A DNA stretch of 64,000 nucleotides from Limnobaculum allomyrinae (GCF_016649425.1 NZ_JADRCR010000004.1:186001-250000); one strand, 5' to 3'; numbered from the stretch's first letter, positions 47,484 to 57,481 are shown. Notes: generated by a model not told the origin, from the sequence alone. Translations and numbers: made by a program.

Positions 47484-48980
47484 ATGGCAAAAGATAAAAA
47501 GCGCGGTTTATTTTCCTGGTTAGGCTTTAATCGTTCTGAAGAAGAGTCTAAGCAGGATGATGAATTACAACAAGATACAGAACAACATGATCCACAAAAC
47601 GTGGATGCCGCTAACCCATCCGATGATTCATCTATTACAACTGATGAAATTAACTATAGTGATGAACTGAAGCAGGCGTCCTCTTCAGAGGTGACGCCGG
47701 ATCTGGATCTGTCGCAAACCGCAGAGTCTGATGCAAAACCACTGGTTTATGATGATGCGCTGACCCCTCTAGTGGAGCCTCAGGAAGAACAGTTTCAGGT
47801 CACTGATGAATCTGTCAGTGAAGTACCATTCACCGCAACAGATGATGAAGTCGAACAAGCACACAGGGCTAATACGGCAGAAGAGTTTGAAGATACCGAC
47901 ATTGTCGATGAACCAGAGCTTTCTCACGCCGAGTTAGATGAAGAAATTGAACAGGCGCTACTGGCAGAATCCGACCGAATCGATAGTGAAGACCCGGAAC
48001 AGATTCTGGAGCAGTTGGAAGAGGAAGAACAACTTCAGCAAGAGCAGGAAAGGCCAACCAAAGAGGGCTTTTTCGCCCGTCTGAAACGTAGTCTGTTAAA
48101 AACTAAACAAAACCTGGGTTCCGGCTTTATCAGTCTGTTCCGCGGTAAACGCATTGATGATGAACTGTTCGAAGAGCTGGAAGAGCAACTGCTGATTGCC
48201 GATGTGGGTGTTACTACCACCAGTAAAATTATCAATTCTCTGACTGAGCATGCCAGCCATCGCGATCTGAAAGATGCCGAAGCGCTGTACGGTAAGCTGA
48301 AAGAGGAAATGGCCGATATCCTGAAAAACGTTGAGCAACCGCTGGACGTTACGGCCCATAAGCCATTTGTCATTCTGATGGTAGGTGTGAATGGTGTCGG
48401 AAAAACGACCACTATTGGTAAGTTAGCCCGCCAGTTCCAGGATCAGGGTAAATCCGTGATGCTGGCCGCAGGCGATACTTTCCGTGCCGCCGCTGTTGAG
48501 CAGCTTCAGGTATGGGGCACCCGCAATAAGATTCCGGTTGTGGCACAACATACGGGTGCAGATTCCGCATCGGTGATTTTTGATGCCATTCAGGCTGCGC
48601 AGTCACGAGGGGTGGATGTATTGATCGCTGATACCGCTGGTCGCCTGCAAAATAAATCTCACCTGATGGAAGAGTTGAAAAAAATTGTGCGGGTGATGAA
48701 AAAGCTGGATGAAAATGCCCCTCACGAAATTATGCTGACTATTGATGCCAGCACCGGTCAGAATGCCATTAGCCAGACAAAACTGTTTGATGAAGCTATT
48801 GGTTTAACCGGTATTACCCTGACTAAGCTGGATGGAACGGCGAAAGGGGGCGTGATTTTCTCAGTGGCTGACCAATTTGGTATTCCTATTCGCTATATCG
48901 GCGTAGGGGAAGGTATTGAAGATTTACGGCCTTTCCAGGCCAATGATTTTATAGAGGCGCTTTTCGCCCGAGAGGATTAA
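47484..48980 (+). CDS. ftsY: FtsY, signal recognition particle receptor GTPase
   Basis: Receives SRP-ribosome complexes and delivers them to SecYEG. Residues 1 to about 195 are the acidic A domain (rich in Glu, Asp, Gln, with an N-terminal basic membrane-targeting KDKKRGLFSWLGF). The N domain follows, and the G domain has G1 GVNGVGKTTTIGKLA, G2/G3 AGDTFRAAAVEQL and LIADTAGRLQNK, and G4 TKLDGTAKGG. 498 residues (E. coli 497). First of ftsYEX with rpoH next. Confidence 0.96.
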   Translation: MAKDKKRGLFSWLGFNRSEEESKQDDELQQDTEQHDPQNVDAANPSDDSSITTDEINYSDELKQASSSEVTPDLDLSQTAESDAKPLVYDDALTPLVEPQEEQFQVTDESVSEVPFTATDDEVEQAHRANTAEEFEDTDIVDEPELSHAELDEEIEQALLAESDRIDSEDPEQILEQLEEEEQLQQEQERPTKEGFFARLKRSLLKTKQNLGSGFISLFRGKRIDDELFEELEEQLLIADVGVTTTSKIINSLTEHASHRDLKDAEALYGKLKEEMADILKNVEQPLDVTAHKPFVILMVGVNGVGKTTTIGKLARQFQDQGKSVMLAAGDTFRAAAVEQLQVWGTRNKIPVVAQHTGADSASVIFDAIQAAQSRGVDVLIADTAGRLQNKSHLMEELKKIVRVMKKLDENAPHEIMLTIDASTGQNAISQTKLFDEAIGLTGITLTKLDGTAKGGVIFSVADQFGIPIRYIGVGEGIEDLRPFQANDFIEALFARED

Positions 48981-48984
48981 AACG

Positions 48985-49659
48985 ATGATTCGTTTTGAGC
49001 AGGTCAGCAAAGCCTATTTAGGCGGACAACAGGCGTTACAGGGAGTGAATTTCCATCTGCAGCAGGCCGAAATGGCTTTTTTAACCGGTCATTCCGGCGC
49101 AGGGAAGAGTACGCTGCTCAAATTGATTTGTGGTATTGAACGGCCAAGTGCAGGGCACATCTGGTTTTCGGGGCATGACGTTAGCCGATTAAAGTCTTCA
49201 GAGGTGCCTTTCTTACGTCGCCAGATTGGCATGATATTTCAGGATCATAACTTGCTGGCGGATCGCACGGTGTACGACAATGTCGCGCTTCCGTTGATTA
49301 TCTGTGGCAGTAGTCCGGAAGAGATCCGCCGTCGTGCGTCAGCCGCGTTGGATAAAGTTGGTTTGTTAGATAAGGCTAAATGTTTCCCGATACAGCTTTC
49401 CGGTGGTGAACAACAGCGTGTTGGTATTGCTCGTGCAGTGGTGAATAAACCTGCCGTGTTACTGGCTGATGAACCAACAGGAAATCTGGATGATGAACTA
49501 TCGGCCGGCATTCTTCGCCTGTTTGAAGAGTTTAACCGCGCTGGTGTGACAGTACTGATGGCGACCCACGATACCGGACTGATTTCCAGCCGCTCCTATC
49601 GAATATTAACGCTGAGTCATGGGCGTCTGAGTGGAGGAGATAGCTATGCGGGGGAGTAA
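48985..49659 (+). CDS. ftsE: FtsE, cell-division ABC ATPase
   Basis: Cytoplasmic ATPase that with FtsX activates septal peptidoglycan hydrolases through EnvC. Walker [15 protein letters not shown] (near residue 35), signature [15 protein letters not shown], Walker [15 protein letters not shown], and H-loop MATHDTG. 224 residues (E. coli 222). Starts 4 bases after ftsY and overlaps ftsX by 14 bases. Confidence 0.96.
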   Translation: MIRFEQVSKAYLGGQQALQGVNFHLQQAEMAFLTGHSGAGKSTLLKLICGIERPSAGHIWFSGHDVSRLKSSEVPFLRRQIGMIFQDHNLLADRTVYDNVALPLIICGSSPEEIRRRASAALDKVGLLDKAKCFPIQLSGGEQQRVGIARAVVNKPAVLLADEPTGNLDDELSAGILRLFEEFNRAGVTVLMATHDTGLISSRSYRILTLSHGRLSGGDSYAGE

Positions 49660-50623
49660 GACATCGGTTAAAAAAGTGAAACCAGCGGCTAAAACACCTA
49701 CTCGTAGTACTGGTGGATGGCGCGAACAGTGGCGTTATGCCTGGAATAATACCTTTGTAGATATGCTGCGCCAGCCGTTAGCAACCTTTATGACGGTGAT
49801 GGTGATTGCTATTTCGCTTACGTTACCCAGCTTGTGCTATCTGGTGTGGAAGAACGTGAATTATGCTGCATCCCAATGGTATCCAACACCGCAGATTACG
49901 GTATATCTGGATAAAAAACTGAATGATAAAGCTGCCGATGATGTTAGTACCCAAATTAAGGGGCTGGATGGCGTCGGAAGTATTAATTATGTGTCGCGAG
50001 ACAATGCGCTGAGTGAATTCCGTGAGTGGTCCGGGTTTGGCTCTGCGCTGGATATGCTTAGCGATAACCCGCTACCGGCGCTGGTGATTGTGTCTCCAAA
50101 AACGGATTTTCTTGGTTCCGATGCTCTGGTTAAGCTGCGGGATAATATAGGCCAGATTCAAGGTGTCACCGAGGTGAAAACCGATGATAGCTGGTTCTCT
50201 CGCTTGTCTGCCCTGACGCATTTAGTCGGGAATATATCCGGAACCATTGCCATATTAATGATCGTAGCGGTGTTTCTGGTGATTGGTAATAGTGTACGGC
50301 TCAATATTTTCAGCCGTCGGGATACTATCAGCATTATGAAACTGATTGGTGCAACTGACGGATTTATTCTGCGACCGTTTTTGAATGGTGGAATGTTATT
50401 GGGGCTGTTTGGCGCCGTGCTTTCGTTAATTATGTCTCAGGCGCTGGTCTGGTCGTTAGATGCCTCAGTGGCAGAAACGGCCAAAGTATTCGGAACTCTG
50501 TTTATTATCAATGGATTAAGTTGGGATGAAAGCCTGTTATTACTGGTGATTGCCGCCATGATTGGTTGGGTTGCGGCCTGGTTGGCAACGGTAAGACATT
50601 TACGCCAATTTACACCAAGGTAG
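49646..50623 (+). CDS. ftsX: FtsX, cell-division ABC permease-like protein
   Basis: Four-helix membrane partner of FtsE with a periplasmic loop that contacts EnvC. A basic N-terminal tail ([18 protein letters not shown]) precedes helix 1 ([20 protein letters not shown]), then the large loop (about 75-205), then the FtsX domain with [19 protein letters not shown]. Start at ATG 49646, with GGAGGA 7 bases before. 325 residues, longer or shorter than E. coli (352) mainly in the N-terminal tail. Confidence 0.94.
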   Translation: MRGSKTSVKKVKPAAKTPTRSTGGWREQWRYAWNNTFVDMLRQPLATFMTVMVIAISLTLPSLCYLVWKNVNYAASQWYPTPQITVYLDKKLNDKAADDVSTQIKGLDGVGSINYVSRDNALSEFREWSGFGSALDMLSDNPLPALVIVSPKTDFLGSDALVKLRDNIGQIQGVTEVKTDDSWFSRLSALTHLVGNISGTIAILMIVAVFLVIGNSVRLNIFSRRDTISIMKLIGATDGFILRPFLNGGMLLGLFGAVLSLIMSQALVWSLDASVAETAKVFGTLFIINGLSWDESLLLLVIAAMIGWVAAWLATVRHLRQFTPR

Positions 50624-50734
50624 TGAATTTTTGGTATACTAAAAGACGTTTGGTTCATTAATTGAACATGTTGAAGGTACGGTGTTTGGTTTTGTGTTAT
50701 CAACCATAGAGTTAAAGTTTTCTCCTCTGGTTGT

Positions 50735-50761
50735 GAACTTATGACTGAGATATCAGTCTAA
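50735..50761 (+). promoter_or_regulatory. Sigma-E-type promoter of rpoH
   Basis: GAACTT-N16-TCTAA fits the sigma-E pattern and corresponds to E. coli rpoH P3. It starts about 130 bases before the rpoH ATG. A sigma-70-like pair, TTGACC (50781-50786) with TATAGA/ATAGAT (50802-50808), lies downstream. Confidence 0.6.
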
Positions 50762-50864
50762 TTACCGAATAAGCAATTGGTTGACCTTTATGCATCGATC
50801 GTATAGATCTTTCGCGATGCAGTTCAAAAGTACCAATAATGAGTTTCTCTATGAGAGGGTTTGA

Positions 50865-51722
50865 ATGACTAAAGAAATGCAAACTTTGGCCCTGGTTCCC
50901 CAAGGTAGTTTGGAGGCCTATATCAGGGCTGCCAATACCTATCCGATGTTAACAGCGGATGAAGAGCGTGAACTGGCTGAACGGCTGCATTACGACGGCG
51001 ATCTGGCAGCTGCTAAAAAGCTGATTCTGTCCCATTTACGTTTCGTTGTTCACGTCGCTCGTAACTATTCAGGCTATGGCTTACCTCAGGCTGATTTAAT
51101 TCAGGAAGGTAACATTGGTCTGATGAAAGCGGTTCGCCGTTTTAATCCGGAAGTGGGTGTTCGCCTGGTTTCCTTTGCGGTTCACTGGATTAAAGCGGAA
51201 ATTCATGAATACGTTCTGCGTAACTGGCGTATTGTGAAAATTGCAACCACGAAGGCACAGCGCAAGTTGTTCTTTAACCTGCGTAAGTCTAAGCAGCGTT
51301 TAGGTTGGTTTAATCAGGATGAAGTGGAACTGGTTGCCCGTGAATTAGGGGTTTCAAGTAAAGATGTGCTTGAAATGGAATCCCGTATGGCGGCTCAGGA
51401 CATGGCTTTTGATATCTCTCCTGATGACGAGAATGAAAACAGCGTTGTTGCACCGGCGATGTTCCTGGAAGACAAAACGTCAGACTTTGCTGAAAGCATT
51501 GAAGACGAAAACTGGGATAATGACGCAGCGGATAAACTGACGATGGCTCTGAACGGTTTGGATGAGCGCAGTCAGCATATTATTCGTGCCCGTTGGCTCA
51601 ATAATGATGAGACCAAGGCAACTCTGCAGGAACTGGCCGATCGTTACGGTGTTTCTGCCGAACGTGTGCGTCAGCTTGAAAAGAACGCGATGAAAAAGCT
51701 TCGCGTTGCAATTGAAGCCTGA
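50865..51722 (+). CDS. rpoH: RpoH, heat-shock sigma factor 32
   Basis: Alternative sigma factor directing polymerase to heat-shock promoters. Region 2 includes [20 protein letters not shown] and [20 protein letters not shown]; the RpoH box [12 protein letters not shown], which distinguishes it from other sigma factors, lies near residue 132; region 4 ends [19 protein letters not shown]. 285 residues (E. coli 284). A long leader (about 100 bases) and AT-rich start region fit thermosensor control known in E. coli. Confidence 0.97.
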   Translation: MTKEMQTLALVPQGSLEAYIRAANTYPMLTADEERELAERLHYDGDLAAAKKLILSHLRFVVHVARNYSGYGLPQADLIQEGNIGLMKAVRRFNPEVGVRLVSFAVHWIKAEIHEYVLRNWRIVKIATTKAQRKLFFNLRKSKQRLGWFNQDEVELVARELGVSSKDVLEMESRMAAQDMAFDISPDDENENSVVAPAMFLEDKTSDFAESIEDENWDNDAADKLTMALNGLDERSQHIIRARWLNNDETKATLQELADRYGVSAERVRQLEKNAMKKLRVAIEA

Positions 51723-51742
51723 TTAGGGGTGACAGCAAATTG

Positions 51743-51771
51743 AAAAAAGGTGGCTTTTGGCCACCTTTTTT
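51743..51771 (+). terminator. Terminator of rpoH
   Basis: AAAAAAGGTGG / CCACCTTTTTT hairpin with T tract, 21 bases after the stop. Confidence 0.9.
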
Positions 51772-51915
51772 ATTGCACTGATTCCACTCTTTTTATCCAG
51801 CGCGCTCGAACAAATCAGGAAGATAAAAAATCATATTTTTTATCAGTCAAAGGGTGACGATAATCAGAAAACCTCGTTATAATAGTTGAGTGTTTTACTA
51901 TGGTATAGCGAGATT

Positions 51916-52239
51916 ATGGAACAGTTCAGTACTATCAGTGTGAGTGATGCCTTTTTACGTTTACAGCAGGGTGAAGCGACGCTGGTCGATATTCGTGATG
52001 CACAAAGTTTCCACTCGGGTCATGCCCCTGAGGCCATTCACTTGACGGATGCCAGTCTGAATCGCTTTATGCAAGAAACCGAATTCAGCCATCCAATTTT
52101 TGTTATGTGCTATCACGGTATTAGCAGCCGTGGCGCTGCACAGTATCTGGTTCATCAGGGTTTTGAACAGGTTTACAGTATTGAAGGTGGTTTTGAGTCC
52201 TGGGCTCGTCACTATCCACAACAGGTGATTGCTTCCTGA
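51916..52239 (+). CDS. glpE: GlpE, single-domain rhodanese (thiosulfate sulfurtransferase)
   Basis: Transfers sulfane sulfur from thiosulfate to cyanide or thioredoxin. Catalytic Cys in [36 protein letters not shown] is the rhodanese start. Start chosen at ATG 51916 ([12 protein letters not shown], aligned to E. coli), giving 107 residues (E. coli 108); an earlier start 30 bases upstream is not homologous. In E. coli glpEGR are close together; here 277 bases and a hairpin (AGGCTACC / GGTAGCCT near 52257-52280) part glpE from glpG. Confidence 0.93.
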   Translation: MEQFSTISVSDAFLRLQQGEATLVDIRDAQSFHSGHAPEAIHLTDASLNRFMQETEFSHPIFVMCYHGISSRGAAQYLVHQGFEQVYSIEGGFESWARHYPQQVIAS

Positions 52240-52516
52240 TGTTATGAGCAGGCAGGCTACCGTTATCAGGGTAGCCTGTTGCTAAGCCATTTTATCCCCT
52301 CTTTATCTTCTCTTTGCCTACCGGTGGGCTTCTCTGCGTTATAAATTTATTGGTCAGTGTTCTGGCCTGTTAATATATCCCCTGATGGTGTGGGGAATGT
52401 TGTGGTAAATTATGCATACGCAAGCGTTAACATATTGCTTCAGGCACGGTTTATTATGGCAATCGGTTTGGTACGCTGAATATAATATTCTCTGGTTAAT
52501 GGTAGAGTGAGTCTGG

Positions 52517-53356
52517 ATGGTTCGATTAATTGTTCTTTCTAATCCCCGCATGGCGCATGCCTTTGTTGACTACATGGCTACGCTAAATGTGACCATCGAA
52601 ATTCATTACCAGCAACAACAAATAGAGCTATGGCTGGTTGATGAGTCATCTGAACAGCTGGCCCATCAAGAATTAGACCGGTTTTTACATAACCCTAACG
52701 ATCCGCGCTATCTGGCTGCCAGTTGGCAATCGGGGCGATCTGATGCCAATATTACTTATCACCGGGCTTACTCGCTGGCTACGCTACGAAATCAGGCGGG
52801 GCCTTTAACCTTTGCGGTTATTGCCATCTGCGTTATTGTCTATCTGTTGATGCAACTGTTTGGTGACGATGCATTAATGGAGATATTTGCCTATCCGGCA
52901 GACAGTAGCCAATATATTCAGTTATGGCGCTGGGTAACTCATGCATTTTTACATTTTTCTCTGATGCATATTCTTTTCAATCTGGTGTGGTGGTGGTATT
53001 TAGGCGGCCCACTGGAAAAGCGGCTGGGAACAGGAAAACTATTAGAAATTACCTTGTTGTCCGCTATTCTTTCTGGTTGTGGGCAGGCAATATTTAGTGG
53101 CCATATGTTTGGTGGCTTATCCGGAGTGGTTTATGCCCTGATAGGATATTGTTGGCTATCAGGTGAGCGAGCGCCAGAAAGGGGGATCTTTTTGCAGCGT
53201 TCGCTAATGGCCTTTGCCGTTGTGTGGGTAGTCATAGGCTATTTTGGTGCTCTCGGTTTGGTTGGTATGTCTGTAGCCAATACAGCTCATTTGGGTGGGT
53301 TAGTTGTTGGTCTGGCGTTAGCATGGTGGGATACCCGATCTTCTCAAAGATCTTAA
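52517..53356 (+). CDS. glpG: GlpG, rhomboid intramembrane serine protease
   Basis: Cleaves transmembrane segments of orphan membrane proteins. An N-terminal cytosolic domain (about 1-70) is followed by six helices. Catalytic Ser in HMFGGLSGVVYALIGY (GLSG) and His in VANTAHLGGLVVG; the loop-1 signature LWRWVTHAFLHFSLMHILFN contains the structural His-x-x-x-Asn. 279 residues (E. coli 276). glpR starts 48 bases later. Confidence 0.95.
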   Translation: MVRLIVLSNPRMAHAFVDYMATLNVTIEIHYQQQQIELWLVDESSEQLAHQELDRFLHNPNDPRYLAASWQSGRSDANITYHRAYSLATLRNQAGPLTFAVIAICVIVYLLMQLFGDDALMEIFAYPADSSQYIQLWRWVTHAFLHFSLMHILFNLVWWWYLGGPLEKRLGTGKLLEITLLSAILSGCGQAIFSGHMFGGLSGVVYALIGYCWLSGERAPERGIFLQRSLMAFAVVWVVIGYFGALGLVGMSVANTAHLGGLVVGLALAWWDTRSSQRS

Positions 53357-53404
53357 TAAACAATAACAAAGGGCGCGAAGGATATACGCGTATAGGGTCT
53401 CGAA

Positions 53405-54166
53405 GTGAAACAAACTCAACGACATGAGTCTATTATCGATTTAGTGCGTAAGCATGGTTATGTTAGTACTGAAGAGCTGGTAGAACATTTTGGTGTAAGC
53501 CCGCAGACCATTCGTCGCGATCTGAACGAGCTGGCGGATCAAAACAGAATCCAGCGTCATCACGGTGGCGCCGCGCTACCTTCAAGTTCGGCAGTCAACG
53601 CAGCTTATCACGATCGTAAAGTGATGTGGCTGGAAGAAAAAGCCCGTATCGCTGAGCGTGTTGCCAGCCATATTCCTGATGGGGCAACCTTGTTTATCGA
53701 TATTGGTACCACACCGGAAGCGGTGGCCCATGCATTGCTGAATCATAAAAATTTACGGGTTGTCACCAATAATCTGAACGTGGCTACTCTGTTAACCAGC
53801 AAGCCTGATTTCCGTTTGATTCTGGCCGGGGGAGAAGTTCGTTCCCGGGATGGCGGTATTATTGGCGAAGCCACATTGGACTTTATCTCTCAGTTTCGGC
53901 TGGATTATGGCATTTTGGGTATCAGCGGTATCGATATGGATGGTAGCCTGCTGGAGTTTGACTATCATGAAGTTCGTACCAAGCGAGCGATTATTGAAAA
54001 CTCCCGTAGCGTCATGTTGGTAACCGATCATTCCAAGTTTGGCCGTAATGCAATGGTTAATTTAGGTAACATGGGGTTAATTGACTACCTGTTCACCGAT
54101 GAAGAGCCACCTGCCAGCGTAATGAACATCATTAAACAGTATGATGTAAAGCTGGAGCTGTGTTGA
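53405..54166 (+). CDS. glpR: GlpR, DeoR-family repressor of the glp regulon
   Basis: Represses the glp operons in the absence of glycerol-3-phosphate. Helix-turn-helix near residues 19-42 (STEELVEHFGVSPQTIRRDL); effector domain with LFIDIGTTPEAVAHAL and VVTNNLNVATLL. GTG start, MKQTQRHESIIDLV as in E. coli. 253 residues (E. coli 252) and undamaged. Operator-like sites are visible upstream of glpA and glpD in this window. Confidence 0.95.
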   Translation: MKQTQRHESIIDLVRKHGYVSTEELVEHFGVSPQTIRRDLNELADQNRIQRHHGGAALPSSSAVNAAYHDRKVMWLEEKARIAERVASHIPDGATLFIDIGTTPEAVAHALLNHKNLRVVTNNLNVATLLTSKPDFRLILAGGEVRSRDGGIIGEATLDFISQFRLDYGILGISGIDMDGSLLEFDYHEVRTKRAIIENSRSVMLVTDHSKFGRNAMVNLGNMGLIDYLFTDEEPPASVMNIIKQYDVKLELC

Positions 54167-54180
54167 TTGGGTGCTAATAA

Positions 54181-54214
54181 TTCAACAGGCCACTATATTA
54201 GATGGCCTGTTGAA
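54181..54214. terminator. Hairpin between convergent glpR and ycfJ
   Basis: Perfect 12-bp inverted repeat TTCAACAGGCCA / TGGCCTGTTGAA with 10-base loop, midway between the two stops. No long T tract; probably serves both genes. Confidence 0.7.
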
Positions 54215-54223
54215 GCTATAACC

Positions 54224-54781
54224 CTATTTTGACGGCGTGACTGGCGCCGTGACTATCAGCTGTCCTTTATCATCCAGAGGGATCTGCTTTTCGGGTTGGT
54301 GATCCATACGAATATTCCCTGATTTATCTCCCACTTTGTAAGCTACATCGTAGCCAAGAATCTTCTCTGAACTATCCTGTACCGTCTTACAGCGTTTTTC
54401 TGTGGTGGTATAGGTATCCGTATTTTGTAAATGCCCCTGAACCTCATGACCGGTATAGCCACCGGCTGCCGCGCCAGCGATAGTTGCTAACTGCTTGCCA
54501 TGACCCCCACCAAATTGATGACCAAGTACCCCACCGGCAACAGCACCTAAAATTGAACCTGTAATTTGATGTTGATCTTTCACCGGTTTTTTATGGGTTA
54601 CAGTGACATCCTGACACTCTTTATGAGGTGTCTTAATGGTTTCTTTAACGGGAGTAACGGAAACGACTTCTGCATACTTTGGTTGAGTAGAAAAGAGACT
54701 CATGCCATCGGAAGCAATAGCGGTAATACCTGATGCGATAGCAATACCAAGGCCGATACCGATCAGCATAGATTTGTTCAT
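54224..54781 (-). CDS. ycfJ: YcfJ, glycine-zipper 2TM-domain envelope protein
   Basis: Envelope protein with an N-terminal membrane/signal segment (MNKSMLIGIGLGIAIASGIT), a TPVKETIKTPHKECQDVTVT stretch and a glycine-zipper domain (GSILGAVAGGVLGHQFGGG, then GAAAGGYTGHEVQG). The later part ERCKTVQDSSEKILGYDVAY matches E. coli YcfJ. Start at 54781 with AGGAGGTG ahead; the ATG 27 bases upstream lacks one. 185 residues (E. coli 179). Function unknown; E. coli YcfJ has been linked to biofilm/envelope stress. Confidence 0.9.
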   Translation of the reverse strand: MNKSMLIGIGLGIAIASGITAIASDGMSLFSTQPKYAEVVSVTPVKETIKTPHKECQDVTVTHKKPVKDQHQITGSILGAVAGGVLGHQFGGGHGKQLATIAGAAAGGYTGHEVQGHLQNTDTYTTTEKRCKTVQDSSEKILGYDVAYKVGDKSGNIRMDHQPEKQIPLDDKGQLIVTAPVTPSK

Positions 54782-54956
54782 AGCACCTCCTGAAGTGATG
54801 CTCATCATTATTGATGGTAGTACTAATTATATAACAGTTCACCCTATCAGCCTGGATTAACCTTTATATTATTGTGGATATAATGTTATTAAGATCACGC
54901 GTTAATGTTTTTATTTGGTTAATTACTAGCTAGTTTGTTTGTTTTCATCTACAATA

Positions 54957-54974
54957 ATGCTCGAATTCGAACAT
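54957..54974. promoter_or_regulatory. GlpR operator 1 of glpD
   Basis: ATGCTCGAATTCGAACAT, an 18-bp palindrome with one mismatched pair and a close fit to the GlpR operator. It ends 35 bases before the glpD ATG. Confidence 0.75.
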
Positions 54975-54976
54975 AA

Positions 54977-54994
54977 AAAGCTCTTTCGAGCATG
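54977..54994. promoter_or_regulatory. GlpR operator 2 of glpD
   Basis: On the minus strand reads CATGCTCGAAAGAGCTTT: one arm (ATGCTCGA) equals operator 1, the other is degenerate. Adjacent tandem operators are the known layout at glpD. Confidence 0.6.
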
Positions 54995-55008
54995 CTGAGG
55001 TAGATAAA

Positions 55009-56514
55009 ATGGAAACCAAAGATTTAATTGTTATCGGCGGAGGGATCAATGGTGCTGGTATTGCTGCGGATGCTGCCGGGCGCGGGCTTTCCGTTTTACT
55101 ACTGGAAGCTAAAGATCTTGCCTGTGCCACATCATCAGCCAGTTCCAAGCTAATTCATGGCGGATTGCGTTATCTGGAACATTATGAATTTCGTCTGGTC
55201 AGTGAAGCACTGGCTGAACGCGAAGTATTATTACGTCTGGCACCTCATATCGCTTTTCCTTTGCGTTTTCGTTTGCCGCATCAACCGCATTTGCGTCCGG
55301 CCTGGATGATTCGTGCAGGACTATTCCTTTACGACCATTTGGGTAAACGTACCAGTTTACCGGCCAGTAATGGCCTGAAATTTGGTGCGGATTCGGTGTT
55401 AAAGCCGGAACTGACTCGTGGTTTTGAGTATTCTGATTGTTGGGTAGATGATGCACGGTTAGTGGTATCGAACGCTCTCGAAGTGGTTGAACGCGGTGGT
55501 GAAGTTCGTACTCAAACCAAAGTGACTCGCGCATGGCGCGAAGAGGGGATTTGGGTGGTCGAAGCCCGGGATGAAATCAGCGGTGAAGTGTTGACCTGGC
55601 GCGCGAAAGGGTTAGTGAATGCGACCGGCCCGTGGGTAAAACAATTTTATGATGATGGCTTGCAGCTTAAGTCTCCACGCGGCATTCGCCTGATTAAGGG
55701 CAGCCATATTGTGGTGCGTAAAGTGCATTCCGAGCCACAAGCCTATATTCTGCAAAACGAAGATAACCGTATTGTGTTTGTTATCCCGTGGTTAGGTGAG
55801 TTCTCTATTATTGGTACTACCGATGTGGAATATCATGGCGATCCTCTGGATGTGAAAATTGATGATAATGAAGTGAATTACCTGCTTAAGGTTTATAACG
55901 ATCACTTCAAAAAACAGTTAGCTAAAGATGATGTTGTCTGGACTTATTCTGGCGTACGCCCTCTGTGTGATGATGAGTCTGATTCTCCACAAGCGGTCAC
56001 CCGAGACTATACGCTGGAAGTGGCCGACGATGCGGGTAAAGCACCATTGCTGTCTGTCTTTGGCGGTAAGTTAACGACCTACCGTAAACTGGCCGAGCAC
56101 GCGATGGAAAAACTGGTTAACTATTACCCTGGCATTGGCCCGGCCTGGACTAAAAACAGCATATTGCCTGGTGGCGGTATGGGAACCGATCGTAATCGTT
56201 ATGCAGAAGCATTGCGCCGCAAATATAACTGGTTACCGGACAGTCTGGCGATTCGCTATGCTCATACTTATGGTTCGCGCAGTGAAATGATTCTGGAAAA
56301 TAAAACCAGTCTGGGCGATTTAGGTGAAGACTTTGGTCACAATCTGTATGAAGCTGAACTGGAGTATCTGGTTGCTAAAGAATGGGTGCACAATCTGGAT
56401 GATGCCATCTGGCGCCGTACCAAGATGGGCATGTGGCTGGATGAAAGCCAAAAACAACGGGTCGCCGCATGGCTGGCGGATGTTGCAGGAAGAAAGCAGC
56501 AGTACGCGGAATAG
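55009..56514 (+). CDS. glpD: GlpD, aerobic glycerol-3-phosphate dehydrogenase
   Basis: Peripheral-membrane FAD enzyme feeding electrons from G3P to ubiquinone. FAD motif DLIVIGGGINGAGIAADAAG at 5-24, then KLIHGGLRYLEHYEFRLVSE, IIGTTDVEYHGDP and the substrate Arg region YSGVRPLCDDES. 501 residues, exact E. coli length. Single gene, with GlpR operators upstream and a strong terminator downstream. Confidence 0.97.
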   Translation: METKDLIVIGGGINGAGIAADAAGRGLSVLLLEAKDLACATSSASSKLIHGGLRYLEHYEFRLVSEALAEREVLLRLAPHIAFPLRFRLPHQPHLRPAWMIRAGLFLYDHLGKRTSLPASNGLKFGADSVLKPELTRGFEYSDCWVDDARLVVSNALEVVERGGEVRTQTKVTRAWREEGIWVVEARDEISGEVLTWRAKGLVNATGPWVKQFYDDGLQLKSPRGIRLIKGSHIVVRKVHSEPQAYILQNEDNRIVFVIPWLGEFSIIGTTDVEYHGDPLDVKIDDNEVNYLLKVYNDHFKKQLAKDDVVWTYSGVRPLCDDESDSPQAVTRDYTLEVADDAGKAPLLSVFGGKLTTYRKLAEHAMEKLVNYYPGIGPAWTKNSILPGGGMGTDRNRYAEALRRKYNWLPDSLAIRYAHTYGSRSEMILENKTSLGDLGEDFGHNLYEAELEYLVAKEWVHNLDDAIWRRTKMGMWLDESQKQRVAAWLADVAGRKQQYAE

Positions 56515-56535
56515 TCGTATCTTCTGAATGAATCA

Positions 56536-56559
56536 AAAAGGGCCAATGGCCCTTTTTTG
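56536..56559 (+). terminator. Terminator of glpD
   Basis: AAAAAGGGCC-aat-GGCCCTTTTTT hairpin, 22 bases after the stop. Confidence 0.9.
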
Positions 56560-56569
56560 CTAGTATAGC

Positions 56570-56808
56570 TTAAGCTAATCGGAGGGAGAGGGCGCCGTTG
56601 GGGTCGTAGCCGCTTTAGCTGCCGGACAAACAGGCAAAGCCTGTTTGAACAACGCTTGCGTTGGCTCGAAGGGTGAAACACCGTCAGGTGTTTCATAACT
56701 GCCCCTGGGCGAACCAGGCCCGACACACTCTACAGCTAAGTACAGATGATCTTCCGGCCGGGCACGACAGTGATATAAGCACTTTATAATTACGGCCGGA
56801 ATATTCTC
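56570..56808 (-). repeat. Interspersed intergenic repeat, copy 5 (C-G stem form, longest)
   Basis: On the minus strand: TTCCGGCCG (56793-56801) pairs with CGGCCGGAA (56752-56760), loop with AAAGTGCTTATATCA, then GATCATCTGTACTTAGC, a long interior with smaller inverted repeats (AAACACCTGACGGTGTTT; AAACAGGCTTTGCCTGTTT), and the end TACGACCCCAACGGCGCC plus CTCTCCCTCCGATTAGCTT. About 240 bases. Lies between convergent glpD and nfuA. Confidence 0.8.
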
Positions 56809-56830
56809 TGAATATTAATTAGTCGGTATT

Positions 56831-56855
56831 AAAAAGGGGCCATCGGCCCCTTTTT
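56831..56855 (-). terminator. Terminator of nfuA
   Basis: AAAAAGGGGCC-atc-GGCCCCTTTTT hairpin 6 bases from the nfuA stop; symmetrical A/T tracts, so possibly bidirectional. Confidence 0.9.
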
Positions 56856-56860
56856 AACTA

Positions 56861-57439
56861 TTACTTATAATAAGAATGCTCGCCACTCTCATGCTCGGTC
56901 TGGTCTTTAACCCCTTTCAACTCAGGGAACTTCTGGAGCAGTTCTTTTTCAATGCCTTCTTTCAGGGTGTAATCCACCATTGAACAACCGTTACAACCGC
57001 CGCCAAATTGCAGAATGGCATAACCATCATCAGTAATTTCCATCAGGGAAACACGACCACCATGGCCTGCTAATTGAGGATTGATTTGTGATTGCAGCAT
57101 ATATTCAACGCGCTCAATCAGAGGTGCGTCATCGTCAACCTTACGCATTTTAGCGTTTGGTGCCTTCAGCGTAAGCTGTGCACCCAGTTGGTCAGTAACA
57201 AAATCAATCACCGCATCTTCCAGATAGGGAGCGCTAATTTCATCAATATAGGCAGAGAACTCGTTAAATTTAAGTTCAGTGTCATTGGCTTCAACCGCAT
57301 CCGGCGGACAATAAGATACGCCACACTCAGCGGTAGGGGTACCAGGGTTAATCACGAAAACACGGATCTGCGTGCCTTCTTCCTGATTAGCCAGTAATTT
57401 TTTAAAGTGGGATTGTGCCGAATCAGTAATTGTAATCAT
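56861..57439 (-). CDS. nfuA: NfuA, Fe-S cluster carrier protein
   Basis: Delivers [4Fe-4S] clusters under stress or iron limitation. N-terminal degenerate A-type domain ([20 protein letters not shown]), C-terminal Nfu domain with cluster CxxC in [19 protein letters not shown]. 192 residues (E. coli 191). Next to gntX and bioH as in E. coli. Confidence 0.96.
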   Translation of the reverse strand: MITITDSAQSHFKKLLANQEEGTQIRVFVINPGTPTAECGVSYCPPDAVEANDTELKFNEFSAYIDEISAPYLEDAVIDFVTDQLGAQLTLKAPNAKMRKVDDDAPLIERVEYMLQSQINPQLAGHGGRVSLMEITDDGYAILQFGGGCNGCSMVDYTLKEGIEKELLQKFPELKGVKDQTEHESGEHSYYK

Positions 57440-57481
57440 GACATACTCAGTAGTTGACCTTTCTTGTCGGATATAATACGC

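Noticed and set aside
48035-48412. A 125-codon Ser/Arg-rich frame antisense to ftsY
   Set aside because: Pure shadow of the Glu/Asp-rich ftsY coding region.
52240-52516. Gap between glpE and glpG as a further repeat copy
   Set aside because: It lacks the CCGG-Y-CG stem and the shared end motifs; it contains only a hairpin after glpE.
56337-56726. A 129-codon frame antisense to the end of glpD and into the intergenic repeat
   Set aside because: Half is antisense to glpD and half runs through repeat copy 5; low-complexity basic product, no homologous frame in other copies.
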